Shown piece after piece: positions 17,215 through 25,699 of a stretch of 64,000 bases of DNA. The DNA is from an uncultured Pelagimonas sp. (GTDB lineage: Bacteria; Pseudomonadota; Alphaproteobacteria; Rhodobacterales; Rhodobacteraceae). The DNA lies in NCBI RefSeq assembly GCF_947498515.1, contig NZ_CANMKO010000012.1:62001-126000 (forward strand), given 5' to 3'. Numbering within the stretch: the stretch's first letter is position 1; each line of letters begins with the position of its first letter. The notes below the pieces were generated by a model, which saw nothing but the letters and a program-made list of their open reading frames with translations, ran no database searches and had not been told where the DNA came from. The translations under genes were made by a program, and so were the position numbers.

Positions 17215-18156
17215 ATGGGGGGTAAGTCGTTGAAATTTCAGCTAAGACAGCTAGAGGCATTCCGCGCCGTAGCAGAAGCCGGTAACATTACACGAGCTGC
17301 AAAAAATTTAGGCGTGTCACAGCCCGCAGTGAGCCGTTTGTTGTCGGATTTCGCCAAATCGATCGGATTTGAGTTGTTCGAGCGGCGGCGCGGGGTGCTC
17401 GAACCGACAAGTGAGTCGCGCTATTTGTTGACCGAAGTGAATCGCATTCTGGATGGCTTGGATCACCTCGAAGATTTGCGCCGTGACCTAACCGAACGCA
17501 CCGCCGGACATATCCGAATTGCCTGTTTACCCGGTTTCGCCACCAGCCACCTTCCCAAAGTGTTGGTCGATTTTCTGCATGACCGACCCGGTGTGACGGT
17601 GACATTGGAGCCAGATCGACCAGAGCGGATTTTGGAATGGATCATCGGCGAACAATACGATTGTGGGCTGACCGATGGTTTTGCCGGACACCCGGCCACC
17701 GAAAGTCAGGATCTGTATATCAAATCGGTTTGCATTCTGCCCAACGGCCATCCTTTGGCCGAAAAACATCGGATTAGCCCGGTGGATTTGGCGGAAGAGC
17801 GGTTGATCCACACCCGCCGGGATAGTCGGTTTTACTATCGCCTTAGTCGGGCATTTTCCGACGCAGGCTTAGAAATCAACAGCTTGATAGAAGTGCGCCA
17901 GTTCACAACCGCCTGTACCATGGTGGCCGAGGGATTGGGGGCCTCGGTTGTCAGCGCCTTGGATGCCGAACAATTTCGCGGGCGCGGATTGGTGATCCGG
18001 CCGTTTGATCCGCAAATCTTTCATCGCCTGTCGATACTACGCCCGGCGACCGGGTCGCGCACACCGGTGGTGTTGGATTTCATCGACGCCTTTGTCGACA
18101 GCCTGACCCCGTTCTTGGCCGAAGCCCCACCAGAAACCGCGCGGTTGACCAGCTAA
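17215..18156 (+). CDS. LysR-family regulator, probable regulator of ugp operon
   Basis: 313 residues. N-terminal HTH reads LEAFRAVAEAGNITRAAKNL, GVSQPAVSRLLSDF, LFERRRGVLEPT; the C-terminal part is a periplasmic-binding-like effector domain starting near HIRIACLPGFATSHLPKV. Ribosome site AGAGGTG stands 3 bases before the ATG. Divergent from ugpB, the classical LysR arrangement, so it likely senses glycerol-3-phosphate or a metabolite of it. Confidence 0.88.
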   Translation: MGGKSLKFQLRQLEAFRAVAEAGNITRAAKNLGVSQPAVSRLLSDFAKSIGFELFERRRGVLEPTSESRYLLTEVNRILDGLDHLEDLRRDLTERTAGHIRIACLPGFATSHLPKVLVDFLHDRPGVTVTLEPDRPERILEWIIGEQYDCGLTDGFAGHPATESQDLYIKSVCILPNGHPLAEKHRISPVDLAEERLIHTRRDSRFYYRLSRAFSDAGLEINSLIEVRQFTTACTMVAEGLGASVVSALDAEQFRGRGLVIRPFDPQIFHRLSILRPATGSRTPVVLDFIDAFVDSLTPFLAEAPPETARLTS

Positions 18157-18246
18157 GGATGTCAAGAAATGGGGCGGAATTCCCTACTTGAGATGGCGTT
18201 GGGAGAACGGCAAAAAGTGTGCAGAACCAATCAGGAATTTACCACA

Positions 18247-18795
18247 ATGCGCATTTTACCCATTATTGCCGCCGCCCTTTTGGCTTTGCCCGCCTATGCG
18301 GATGAGGTTAGCGATACGCTCAAATCGGCCATAACGGCTTATGAGGAGGGCGATATTCAATACGCTCTGGAAGAGCTTGAATTTGCCAAACAGAAGCTTT
18401 TGGAAATGAAAACCGATAGTCTTGGCGCGTTTTTGCCAGCCGCACCGGAGGGGTGGGCGTTTGAGAAAAACAGCGAGATGAATACGGTTTTAGGCATGAT
18501 GGGCGGCGGAGTCGGTGCCGAAGGGGTGTACACCTCGGCGGATGGGACAGAGATCAAGGTGACGTTGATGGCCGACAACCCGATGGTGGCTAGTATGGGG
18601 GCGATGATCACCAATGCCGGGGCTATGGGAATGAAGGTTGAGCGGATCAACCGCCAAAGATTTGCCATTCAGGATGAACAAATGATGTCCTTGGTTGCGA
18701 ACCGAATTTTGGTTCAGACCGAAGGTGATTTGGACTCCGCCCGCGCCGTTTTGGAACAGATGGATTTCAAAGCGATGGCCCAATTTGGTCAATAA
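18247..18795 (+). CDS. Secreted protein of unknown function
   Basis: 182 residues from the ATG at 18247; an in-frame extension to 18169 would place charged residues before the signal peptide. Signal sequence RILPIIAAALLALPAYA, cleavage before DEVSD. The mature part starts with a helix (YEEGDIQYALEELEFAKQKLLEMK) reminiscent of a TPR-like helix pair, then a soluble domain around a glycine-rich MMGGGVGAEGVY. Probably periplasmic. No function is assigned. Follows lysR in the same direction by 90 bases and is convergent with the TetR gene. Confidence 0.75.
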   Translation: MRILPIIAAALLALPAYADEVSDTLKSAITAYEEGDIQYALEELEFAKQKLLEMKTDSLGAFLPAAPEGWAFEKNSEMNTVLGMMGGGVGAEGVYTSADGTEIKVTLMADNPMVASMGAMITNAGAMGMKVERINRQRFAIQDEQMMSLVANRILVQTEGDLDSARAVLEQMDFKAMAQFGQ

Positions 18796-18800
18796 GGAAG

Positions 18801-19385
18801 TTACGTTGGGGGGCCGGGTGTGAGCCAGGCCTCCAAATATGGGCCAAGGCGATCCGGTAGATCGAGGGTATTGTGGAGCGCGCAAAAGTTCAGCGCGATG
18901 GCTTGCACCACAAATGCCTGTATCCCTTCGGCAAGCAACTCTGGTGCAACATCTTGACGAAAGCGCGGCGTTCGCATCCACTCTGAGAACAGGGTGAATT
19001 GCCTTTCAAAAGTCACTGCAATCGGCCCGATATCTTCGATCGCGGCGGCCCCGGAGCGACGGATAATCACGTCAAACACCGCGCGTTCAGACCCCATATA
19101 GCGTACCAAGGGCATCAGCGAATCAATGAGATCTTGCACCGTTTGTGGCCGAGTCTTGGCCTGCATCTGATCCAAAATGCCATCCATATCGGCACCAATT
19201 AGGTGATCCAATAGCCCGTCTTTGTCAGGAAAATGGGCGAAAAATGTACCCTTGGCTGTGCCGGCGCGCTTGACCACCTCTTCGGTACGCAAACCGGGAT
19301 ATCCCATTTCTTCAACAACTTGTCGTGCCGCATCAAGAAGTTTGGCGCGGGTTTTCAATGTACGTTTTTGGACTGTGTTGGTCAT
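18801..19385 (-). CDS. TetR-family regulator
   Basis: 194 residues from the ATG at 19385 (a TTG start at 19421 is possible but would overlap the first operator). HTH reads KLLDAARQVVEEMGYPGLRT, EEVVKRAGTAKGTFFAHFPD. The remainder is a helical ligand domain without recognisable specificity. Divergent from the NAD(P)H oxidoreductase gene, with three palindromes between them, so it very likely represses both. Electrophiles such as quinones are usual inducers for this pairing; that is inference. Confidence 0.9.
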   Translation of the reverse strand: MTNTVQKRTLKTRAKLLDAARQVVEEMGYPGLRTEEVVKRAGTAKGTFFAHFPDKDGLLDHLIGADMDGILDQMQAKTRPQTVQDLIDSLMPLVRYMGSERAVFDVIIRRSGAAAIEDIGPIAVTFERQFTLFSEWMRTPRFRQDVAPELLAEGIQAFVVQAIALNFCALHNTLDLPDRLGPYLEAWLTPGPPT

Positions 19386-19408
19386 TGCAGCACCATTGCA
19401 TGAATTTG

Positions 19409-19420
19409 TGACCGTGGTCA
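19409..19420. promoter_or_regulatory. TetR operator O1
   Basis: TGACCGTGGTCA, TGACC arms around GT, with A/T flanks. First of three copies between the divergent TetR and oxidoreductase genes; only 24 bases ahead of the TetR ATG. Confidence 0.7.
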
Positions 19421-19430
19421 AATTAGATAT

Positions 19431-19442
19431 TGACCATGGTCA
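19431..19442. promoter_or_regulatory. TetR operator O2
   Basis: TGACCATGGTCA, a perfect 12-bp palindrome, 22 bp from O1, flanked by ATAT and TTTT. Confidence 0.72.
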
Positions 19443-19456
19443 TTTTTGGTGAATAT

Positions 19457-19468
19457 TGACCGCAGTCA
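19457..19468. promoter_or_regulatory. TetR operator O3
   Basis: TGACCGCAGTCA, a copy with one mismatched arm position, 26 bp from O2 and 20 bp before the oxidoreductase ATG, where bound repressor would cover the promoter. Confidence 0.65.
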
Positions 19469-19487
19469 TTTTTAAGAGGACCTACCA

Positions 19488-20078
19488 ATGCCCCGCAAGA
19501 TTTTCGTATTCGATGCCCACCCGGTTGCAGACACGTTGAATGCCCATATGGCCCAAACCTATCTGGCTGCGGCTCAGGCCGCCGGTCACGACCTGCGCCA
19601 TCAGTCACTATCGCAGATGGCGTTTGACCCGGATTTTGGACAGACCCATTACCGCCACACCAAAGCGCTTGAGCCAGACCTAGAAGCTTTCATGCAAGCG
19701 TTGGAATGGAGTGATCATTTGGTGATGACCATGCCGATGTGGTGGGGGAGCTATCCCGCGAAAACCAAGGCGTTGCTGGATCGATCCTTGATGGCAGGGC
19801 GGGCATTTGACACGCGCAACCCGAATATCATCGGCCTGCCTGCGCCCATGCTTACGGGTCGCTCGGCGCGGGTGATCATTACCTCGGACACGCCGCGAAT
19901 CTTCCAGCGGTTGGCCTATGGCGATGCATTTCAAAAGCAGATCAAGGGCCAAGTAACCGGCTTTGTTGGGATCAAACCGACACGGTTTACGTGGTTGGCC
20001 CCGGCCGGAACGCCCAAACCGGGTGTGGTCGAAAAATGGGCGGCCAAGGTCGAAACGCTTGGCCGCAAAGGGATGTGA
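19488..20078 (+). CDS. NAD(P)H oxidoreductase, flavodoxin-like fold (MdaB/KefF/NQO type)
   Basis: 196 residues. Opens PRKIFVFDAHPVADTLNAHM, the phosphate-binding start of the family, and has DHLVMTMPMWWGSYPAKTKALLD, the flavin-contact MPMWW segment. The family reduces quinones by two electrons with FMN or FAD. Controlled by the divergent TetR protein through three operators. Its stop abuts the convergent creatinase stop. Confidence 0.88.
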   Translation: MPRKIFVFDAHPVADTLNAHMAQTYLAAAQAAGHDLRHQSLSQMAFDPDFGQTHYRHTKALEPDLEAFMQALEWSDHLVMTMPMWWGSYPAKTKALLDRSLMAGRAFDTRNPNIIGLPAPMLTGRSARVIITSDTPRIFQRLAYGDAFQKQIKGQVTGFVGIKPTRFTWLAPAGTPKPGVVEKWAAKVETLGRKGM

Positions 20079-21281
20079 TTAGCCCACCACGTTGGTTTCC
20101 GGGCCATAGGGGTAGCCGGTGATATTGTCGTTGCCGTCTTCGGTGATCACCAGAATATCGTGTTCGCGGTAGCCCCCAGCACCGGCTTGCCCCTCTGGAA
20201 TGGTCAACATCGGTTCCATGCTGATCACCATGCCGGGTTCCAGAACCGTGTCGATATCTTCGCGCAATTCAAGACCGGCTTCGCGCCCATAGTAATGGGA
20301 CAGAACCCCAAAACTATGCCCATAACCAAACGTGCGATATTGCAATAAATCGCGTTCGGCAAAGAAGGCGTTGATTTGCTCGGTGATCTCGGCGCAGCTC
20401 GCCCCCGGTTTTAGCAACGACATCCCGTATTCATGGGCGGCGACATTGGCCTCCCAGATTTTCAGGCTGGCGGAGTCGACCTCTTGCACAAACAACGTGC
20501 GCTCTAGGGCGGTGTAATAGCCTGAAATCATCGGGAATGTGTTGAGCGACAGGATATCGCCCCGTTGCAACTCGCGTGCCGTCACAGGGTTGTGGGCCCC
20601 ATCGGTGTTGATCCCGGATTGGAACCAAACCCAAGTGTCGCGGTATTCGGCGTCTGGGAACCGTTTGGCGATTTCCAACTCCATTGCGTCGCGTCCCGCC
20701 ATAGCGATGTCGATCTCGCGCGCCCCGAGTTTGATGGCGTCGCGAATGGCATAGCCACCGACATCGGCGACCTGCGCACCGTGCCGGATCAAATCAATCT
20801 CGGCGGAGGATTTGTGCATCCGTTGGCGCATGGTGGCCGGGGCAATGTCATGTTTTGCGCTGGGCGACAGAAAGTCGTCGAGCAAGGCGTTTTGCGCCAA
20901 GGTCAGGTGGTCGCCTTCATAACCGATAACCTTGCCCGGCCCGGTGACGGACAGGATCGCGCGCCAATAATTGTTCCGCTGCCAATCGGTATAGGTGATG
21001 TTGTCTGCATGGCTGCGCCGCCACGGTTGCGCTGCGTCAATGCCCGCGCTGATCGTGACACTTTCGGTGGGCGTGACGACGAGGCCATAGGGGCGGCCAA
21101 AGCTGCAATAGAGAAACCCGGAATAGTAGGCGATGTTATGCATCGAGGTGAATACGCAAGCGTCAACGCCTTGGGCGGTCATCTCGGCGCGCAGTTTCGC
21201 CAAGCGTGCATCATATTCGGATGCCGCAAAAGGCAGTGTTTTTTCACCCTGGTGAAAGCGGTATTGTTGGGGACGTTCCAT
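20079..21281 (-). CDS. Creatinase (creatine amidinohydrolase)
   Basis: 400 residues from the ATG at 21281, preceded by AGGAGGG; a longer upstream frame has no family similarity. The pita-bread (M24) fold shows YGLVVTPTESVTISAGIDAAQPWRR in the N-domain and, in the C-domain, GINTDGAHNPVTARELQRGD with the His of the active site, RTFGYGHSFGVLSHYYGREAGL and ISMEPML. Creatinase hydrolyses creatine to sarcosine and urea; length (about 400) fits. No creatininase or sarcosine oxidase is nearby, so sarcosine would be handled elsewhere. Confidence 0.88.
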   Translation of the reverse strand: MERPQQYRFHQGEKTLPFAASEYDARLAKLRAEMTAQGVDACVFTSMHNIAYYSGFLYCSFGRPYGLVVTPTESVTISAGIDAAQPWRRSHADNITYTDWQRNNYWRAILSVTGPGKVIGYEGDHLTLAQNALLDDFLSPSAKHDIAPATMRQRMHKSSAEIDLIRHGAQVADVGGYAIRDAIKLGAREIDIAMAGRDAMELEIAKRFPDAEYRDTWVWFQSGINTDGAHNPVTARELQRGDILSLNTFPMISGYYTALERTLFVQEVDSASLKIWEANVAAHEYGMSLLKPGASCAEITEQINAFFAERDLLQYRTFGYGHSFGVLSHYYGREAGLELREDIDTVLEPGMVISMEPMLTIPEGQAGAGGYREHDILVITEDGNDNITGYPYGPETNVVG

Positions 21282-21486
21282 GAAACCCTCCTGTGATTGG
21301 CTGGGGAACCTTCCCCCGCCAGTTAGCAAAGCAAGGTCCCGGCGTGCAGGACGGAAAGGGGCATATAACTGACGACGCCATCGTCTGCCCGAGGGGAGAT
21401 TGGCGGAGAGTTGTATGCTTGGCAAGCTCTGTCGCAGGAAATGTCGGCTATGCGGACTTTGCGGCCGTTGAAGAAGCACTAATAGA
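21282..21486. other. 205-bp gap between creatinase and orphan gene
   Basis: Holds the creatinase ribosome site next to 21282 and presumably its promoter. No repeat, RNA gene or convincing ORF is seen. Confidence 0.5.
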
Positions 21487-22071
21487 TCAAGTCATGGGTG
21501 ACTTGAGATCAAAATAATCAAGTATTTGCGTAGCGCGGATCAGGGCCTCAGTGCTCTCGGAATGAAACAATACATTCCCTTCCCAAAACTCGATGTAGTC
21601 CGTTGAACCCGTCGTTAGCAATTTGGCATCCCAGCCTCCCACGGTTAGAAACGTGCACAGCGAAATCAATAATTCTGCTTCGGCATTTTGTTCAACTGTT
21701 CCTGACAACTGATCCAACAGGTCGCTGGGAAGTGGCCCCAACAAAATTGCGGGGTTTTCAACTAAGTGATCAGTCTCCAAGTCTTCCCCTAAGACTTTGA
21801 GAAAGTGCTTCTTCTGGGATGGGAAACTGTCCTCAGAATGTTCGACCCATAATAGTCGATTTGAATTGCTGGGAAGCCAATCCGCCATCGACAAGAACAC
21901 ATGGGAGAGTTGAGTTGGGCTTGGATCAAAGAACCGCGCTACGCGTTCAGATTTGCTTACGCTGTCACCGACACGGTACAAAAGTCGTCGGTACCACGCG
22001 TTTTCCAGGGAAACCGCATATTTGTCCTCCCCCAAGTAATCTGTGGCCTCAGCGATGTTTAGCAGTTTCAA
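21487..22071 (-). CDS. Orphan protein of unknown function
   Basis: 194 residues, not recognised. Acidic and soluble, with no signal peptide or membrane segment. It begins MKLLNIAEATDYLGEDKYAV and ends LIRATQILDYFDLKSPM; many Trp and Leu, with TTGSTDYIEFWEGNVLFHSES near the end. Its base composition is more AT-rich and its codon use looser than the neighbours, and it stands alone between creatinase and a LacI gene. Together these suggest a horizontally acquired cargo gene. Orphan immunity proteins look like this, but that is only a guess. Confidence 0.6.
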   Translation of the reverse strand: MKLLNIAEATDYLGEDKYAVSLENAWYRRLLYRVGDSVSKSERVARFFDPSPTQLSHVFLSMADWLPSNSNRLLWVEHSEDSFPSQKKHFLKVLGEDLETDHLVENPAILLGPLPSDLLDQLSGTVEQNAEAELLISLCTFLTVGGWDAKLLTTGSTDYIEFWEGNVLFHSESTEALIRATQILDYFDLKSPMT

Positions 22072-22292
22072 TCTATTTACCTGACCCGCTTCAGCGCTCT
22101 GTGACGATAGGCTGAACCAGAGAACTAGTCAATTTGGGCTCGATGCTGACATCTGCCAAGCCGGGCTTGGTTAAGAGAGGGGTAGCCCAGAACCAGATAC
22201 GATCTTCCGAATGCAGTATTCACGGCTCAAGCTTTGACGGTAAACTACTCTCAACCGGTCGCCGTGCCGGTCGCGTTCAATTGTCTGCGGTA
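22072..22292. other. 221-bp gap between LacI regulator and orphan gene
   Basis: Upstream of the orphan gene and downstream of the LacI stop. No ORF with family similarity, no tRNA and no insertion-sequence ends were seen. It may carry the orphan's promoter. Confidence 0.45.
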
Positions 22293-23318
22293 TCAGTGCG
22301 GGGCCGTGGTGCTTTTCCGAACAACAAGCGAGACCGGCAGAACAGCGGCATGGTTCAGGTTCTTATCTTTTGGGGGCAAGATCCGCGCCATCAGCATTTT
22401 AGCCGCGGTTTCGCCGATCATCAGGCGATCCTGCTTGATCGTGGTTAGCGGCGGAATGAACTGCTCGGCCAAACCAATGTCATCAAACCCCATTACCGAC
22501 ACATCTTCAGGCACCTTAAAAGCATGGCGTGAAAGCTCTGCTATAAAGGCCATTGCCAACTGATCCGATGCGCAAAACACCGCGGTTGGGCGGTCGTCTA
22601 GCGCGATCCAAGCTTGCGCAGCCCGACAACCCGCAGCAAGTGAAAATTCACCGGCAATGATCCAGTCAGGTTTGTGTTCTAGCTTGAGTTTCGTAATTTC
22701 ATCGATGAAAGCATCCTTGCGTCTGTGCATCAAGACATTGCCTTCGGGACCTGTCACATGGGCAATTTTGCGATGACCAAGGTCATACAGATGGTTGACG
22801 GCCATGCGGGCCCCTTCGCGGTTCTCACACCGAACCGACGGGAAGCTCGTGCCATCGATCCACTCACAGGCAAAGAGAATTCGCTTGGCCTGAGGCGCGC
22901 TTTCCAGCATGTCCACAACTTCGGGATCAAGCCCACCATCGAGGATGATCATCCCGTCGGCACGCGCGTCATCCAGATAGTCGATCAATCTCTCGCCACT
23001 GTCGTGTACCTGTTTGGTGCTGGCGATGAGCATCGAGTACCCCTCTTGTGACAGATGCCGAGAGATACCTTCAAGGATCATCGAAAAGAACGGGTTGGCC
23101 AGATCGGGCAACAGGACGAGCACCGAGTGCGCCCGTTGTGTCCGCAGGTTTCGCGCCGCGCGATTGATGCGATATCCGGTGGCTTTCACAGCCTCCGCGA
23201 CTCGCGTTCGAGTTGATTCGGACACGACATCAGGGTTCGACAACGTCCGCGAGACCGTCGCCGTCGAAACATTTGCAACCCGTGCAACGTCCTGAAGTGT
23301 TGAGGTTTTCACTACCAT
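22293..23318 (-). CDS. LacI-family transcriptional regulator
   Basis: 341 residues from the ATG at 23318; the frame is open further upstream but that part would cross an operator. HTH reads TLQDVARVANVSTATVSRTLSNPDVVSE, followed by the hinge helix (AARNLRTQRAHSVLVLLPD) and a periplasmic-binding-like sensor ending VLPVSLVVRKST. Divergent from the sugar operon at 23474; two matching palindromes lie between. It presumably represses that operon until its sugar ligand appears. Confidence 0.92.
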   Translation of the reverse strand: MVVKTSTLQDVARVANVSTATVSRTLSNPDVVSESTRTRVAEAVKATGYRINRAARNLRTQRAHSVLVLLPDLANPFFSMILEGISRHLSQEGYSMLIASTKQVHDSGERLIDYLDDARADGMIILDGGLDPEVVDMLESAPQAKRILFACEWIDGTSFPSVRCENREGARMAVNHLYDLGHRKIAHVTGPEGNVLMHRRKDAFIDEITKLKLEHKPDWIIAGEFSLAAGCRAAQAWIALDDRPTAVFCASDQLAMAFIAELSRHAFKVPEDVSVMGFDDIGLAEQFIPPLTTIKQDRLMIGETAAKMLMARILPPKDKNLNHAAVLPVSLVVRKSTTAPH

Positions 23319-23344
23319 TTGACCCTTGTGGCATATCGCGTCTC

Positions 23345-23358
23345 TGCAATCGATTACA
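23345..23358. promoter_or_regulatory. LacI-type operator, copy 1
   Basis: TGCAATCGATTACA, centred on CG as is usual for LacI/GalR sites. Exact reverse complement of copy 2 at 23395, centre-to-centre distance 50 bp (about five turns), allowing looping. Confidence 0.75.
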
Positions 23359-23394
23359 GAATTTCTTGACACAACAATCAATACCATAGCACGA

Positions 23395-23408
23395 TGTAAT
23401 CGATTGCA
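23395..23408. promoter_or_regulatory. LacI-type operator, copy 2
   Basis: TGTAATCGATTGCA, reverse complement of copy 1, 65 bases ahead of the binding-protein ATG. Confidence 0.75.
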
Positions 23409-23473
23409 TAGTGAAGGGAGCACGTTGCGATCAAAAAATCATTGGCGGGAATCCGCATTTCTGGGAGGAAAAA

Positions 23474-24703
23474 ATGTCCACAATCATGAAGTCTTTGTTG
23501 GTCGGAACTGCGCTCACTGCCGCGTCTGTCGCCAACGCCGTCGAATTGGAAGTCACCCATTGGTGGACATCCGGCGGCGAAGCCGCAGCCGTCGCCAAAT
23601 TCGCCGAGGCCTGGAATGCTACAGGCAACACTTGGGTCGATGGCGCGATCGCGGGTTCCGGTGGCACCGCGCGCCCTATCATTATTTCCCGCATTTTGGG
23701 CGGCGACCCGATGGCAGCGACGCAGCTGAACCACGGCCGTCAGGCGCAAGAACTGATCGAAGCGGGGCTGCTTCTTGATCTCACAGACGTTGCCGAAGCG
23801 GGTGGCTGGGCCGATATCGTGAACCCGTCTTCGTTGTTGGAGGCCTGCACGTTGGATGGCCGCATTTACTGCGTTCCGGTGAATATCCATTCCTCTCAGT
23901 GGATTTGGTTGTCCCACGGTGCCTATGAAAAAGCCGGGCTAGACGTTCCTAACGATTGGAATGAGTTCGTTGCGTCTTCAGGCGATCTCAAAGCTGCGGG
24001 AACACTTCCGTTGGCCATGGGGCAGCAGGGCTGGCAGCAAAACATTGCCTTTGGCGCGATAACCATTGCGGTTGCAGGTCTTGATGCCTGGAAGGCAGTC
24101 AACATCGACAAGAACGCTGACGTCGCACGCGGCGCAGAGTACACTGCTGCTTGGGAAGCGGTTGCGAATGCCCGCGAGCTCGCCCGTGAGTCAAACGTTC
24201 AGGATTGGAACCAAGCGACAAATATGGTCATCACCGGTCAAGCCGGCGCACAAATCATGGGCGACTGGGCGCAGGGTGAATTCGCTGTGGCTGAAAAAGT
24301 CCAAGGGACCGATTATTCGTGCCTTCCCGGTCTTGGTCTGAACCCGGTTCTCGATACCGGCGGTGACGCGTTCTATTTCCCCGTCAACGACGACCCTGAG
24401 ATTACAGCGGCCCAGAAAGAGCTTGCCGCCTTGCTGATTTCGCCAGAAGTCCAAGTGTCCTTCAACCTCGCCAAAGGCTCCCTTCCGGTGCGTGGTGACA
24501 TCGACATGTCAACGGCCAACGGCTGCATGCAGCAGGGCCTTGAGATTTTGGCAAATGGCGGCGTGCTGCCATCTAGCGACATCGCGTTCTCTCAGGACAC
24601 CATGCTTCAGGTCGAAGATTTGATGGCGCAGTTCTGGTCAGGCGATATGTCAGCGGCTGATGCGCAAGCCTCCTATGCGCAACTGATCGAAGACGCAGAC
24701 TAA
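23474..24703 (+). CDS. ABC transporter sugar-binding protein
   Basis: 409 residues from the ATG at 23474 behind GGGAGGAAAAA. Signal peptide MKSLLVGTALTAASVANA. Mature start VELEVTHWWTSGGEAAAVAKF, then GSGGTARPIIISRILGGDPMAA, features of family 1 binding proteins close to the glucose/mannose-binding (GtsA-like) group. Acts in the periplasm. The operon's isomerase and dehydrogenase genes suggest a less common hexose, glycoside or cyclitol; ligand unknown. Confidence 0.9.
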   Translation: MSTIMKSLLVGTALTAASVANAVELEVTHWWTSGGEAAAVAKFAEAWNATGNTWVDGAIAGSGGTARPIIISRILGGDPMAATQLNHGRQAQELIEAGLLLDLTDVAEAGGWADIVNPSSLLEACTLDGRIYCVPVNIHSSQWIWLSHGAYEKAGLDVPNDWNEFVASSGDLKAAGTLPLAMGQQGWQQNIAFGAITIAVAGLDAWKAVNIDKNADVARGAEYTAAWEAVANARELARESNVQDWNQATNMVITGQAGAQIMGDWAQGEFAVAEKVQGTDYSCLPGLGLNPVLDTGGDAFYFPVNDDPEITAAQKELAALLISPEVQVSFNLAKGSLPVRGDIDMSTANGCMQQGLEILANGGVLPSSDIAFSQDTMLQVEDLMAQFWSGDMSAADAQASYAQLIEDAD

Positions 24704-24717
24704 ACGTCCGTCTGATC

Positions 24718-24745
24718 TGGCCCGGCGGCACAGTTTGCCGGGCCA
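24718..24745 (+). terminator. GC hairpin after binding-protein gene
   Basis: Arms TGGCCCGGC and GCCGGGCCA around a 10-base loop, 15 bases after the binding-protein stop and before the first permease. No U-run; likely an mRNA 3' stabiliser or partial terminator. Confidence 0.68.
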
Positions 24746-24781
24746 CTTGCATCTCATTTTGATTGAAATGGAGCCGACACG

Positions 24782-25699
24782 ATGACCGTGGCCTCGGACC
24801 CCCCGGGCGATTCTGCCAAACGCCCCCGCCGATTGTTCAAGAACTGGATGGCCAAGCTGGCATCCTTGCCGATGATCCTAACAGCGCTTGTCGTCTTCGT
24901 TGGTGGCACTGCTTGGACTGTTACGTATTCGTTCACGGGTTCGCGCATGCTTCCGAAAACGAAGTGGGTTGGTTTTGATCAGTACGAACGCCTTTGGAAC
25001 ACGGATCGGTGGATCATTTCGATCAAGAACCTTGCGATCTACGGCTGCCTGTCGATGATCTTGACGCTGGTGATTGGCTTTAGCCTTGCCGCCTGCCTGG
25101 ATCGCAAAATCCGTTTTGAAAGCGCGTTCCGGACGATCTTCCTCTATCCATTCGCCTTGTCGTTCGTTGTCACCGGCCTTGTTTGGCAGTGGATATTGAA
25201 CCCCGAATTCGGATTGCAAAGCGTGGTGCGTGGATGGGGTTGGGAAAGCTTTACCTTCAACCCGCTCAATGACCCCAACACCGTCATCTATGGCCTGCTG
25301 ATCGCAGGGCTATGGCAGGGCACGGGCCTTATCATGTGCATCATGTTAGCGGGCCTTCGCGGGATCGACGAAGACATTTGGAAAGCAGCCCGTGTGGACG
25401 GGATCGGTGTTGTCAAAACCTATGTCATGGTCATCATTCCGATGATGCGACCAGTGTTCATCACTGCGCTCGTGCTTATCGCTTCGGGCATTATCAAACT
25501 CTATGATCTGGTGGTTGCGCAAACAGGTGGCGGACCAGGTTTGTCCTCAGAAGTGCCGGCAAAATACGTCATCGAATACATGTTCCGCGCCCAGAATTTG
25601 GGGCAAGGCTTTGCGGCCTCAACCATGATGCTGTGCTCTGTGGTGATCATCTTGATCCCTTGGGCCTATCTTGAATTTGGAGGTCGAAAGCGTGGCTGA
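24782..25699 (+). CDS. ABC sugar permease, MalF type
   Basis: 305 residues, six membrane segments; the N-terminal KLASLPMILTALVVFVGGTAW and the EAA loop DEDIWKAARVDGIGVVKTYV fit a CUT1 permease. Ends with the short GGRKRG. Its last eight bases overlap the GTG start of the next permease. Confidence 0.9.
   Translation: MTVASDPPGDSAKRPRRLFKNWMAKLASLPMILTALVVFVGGTAWTVTYSFTGSRMLPKTKWVGFDQYERLWNTDRWIISIKNLAIYGCLSMILTLVIGFSLAACLDRKIRFESAFRTIFLYPFALSFVVTGLVWQWILNPEFGLQSVVRGWGWESFTFNPLNDPNTVIYGLLIAGLWQGTGLIMCIMLAGLRGIDEDIWKAARVDGIGVVKTYVMVIIPMMRPVFITALVLIASGIIKLYDLVVAQTGGGPGLSSEVPAKYVIEYMFRAQNLGQGFAASTMMLCSVVIILIPWAYLEFGGRKRG

Noticed and set aside
20565-21296. 243-codon open frame on the plus strand
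   Set aside because: Antisense to creatinase.
22134-22448. Possible gene in the gap after the LacI stop, plus strand
   Set aside because: Overlaps the LacI end, has no similarity or convincing ribosome site and shows random composition.
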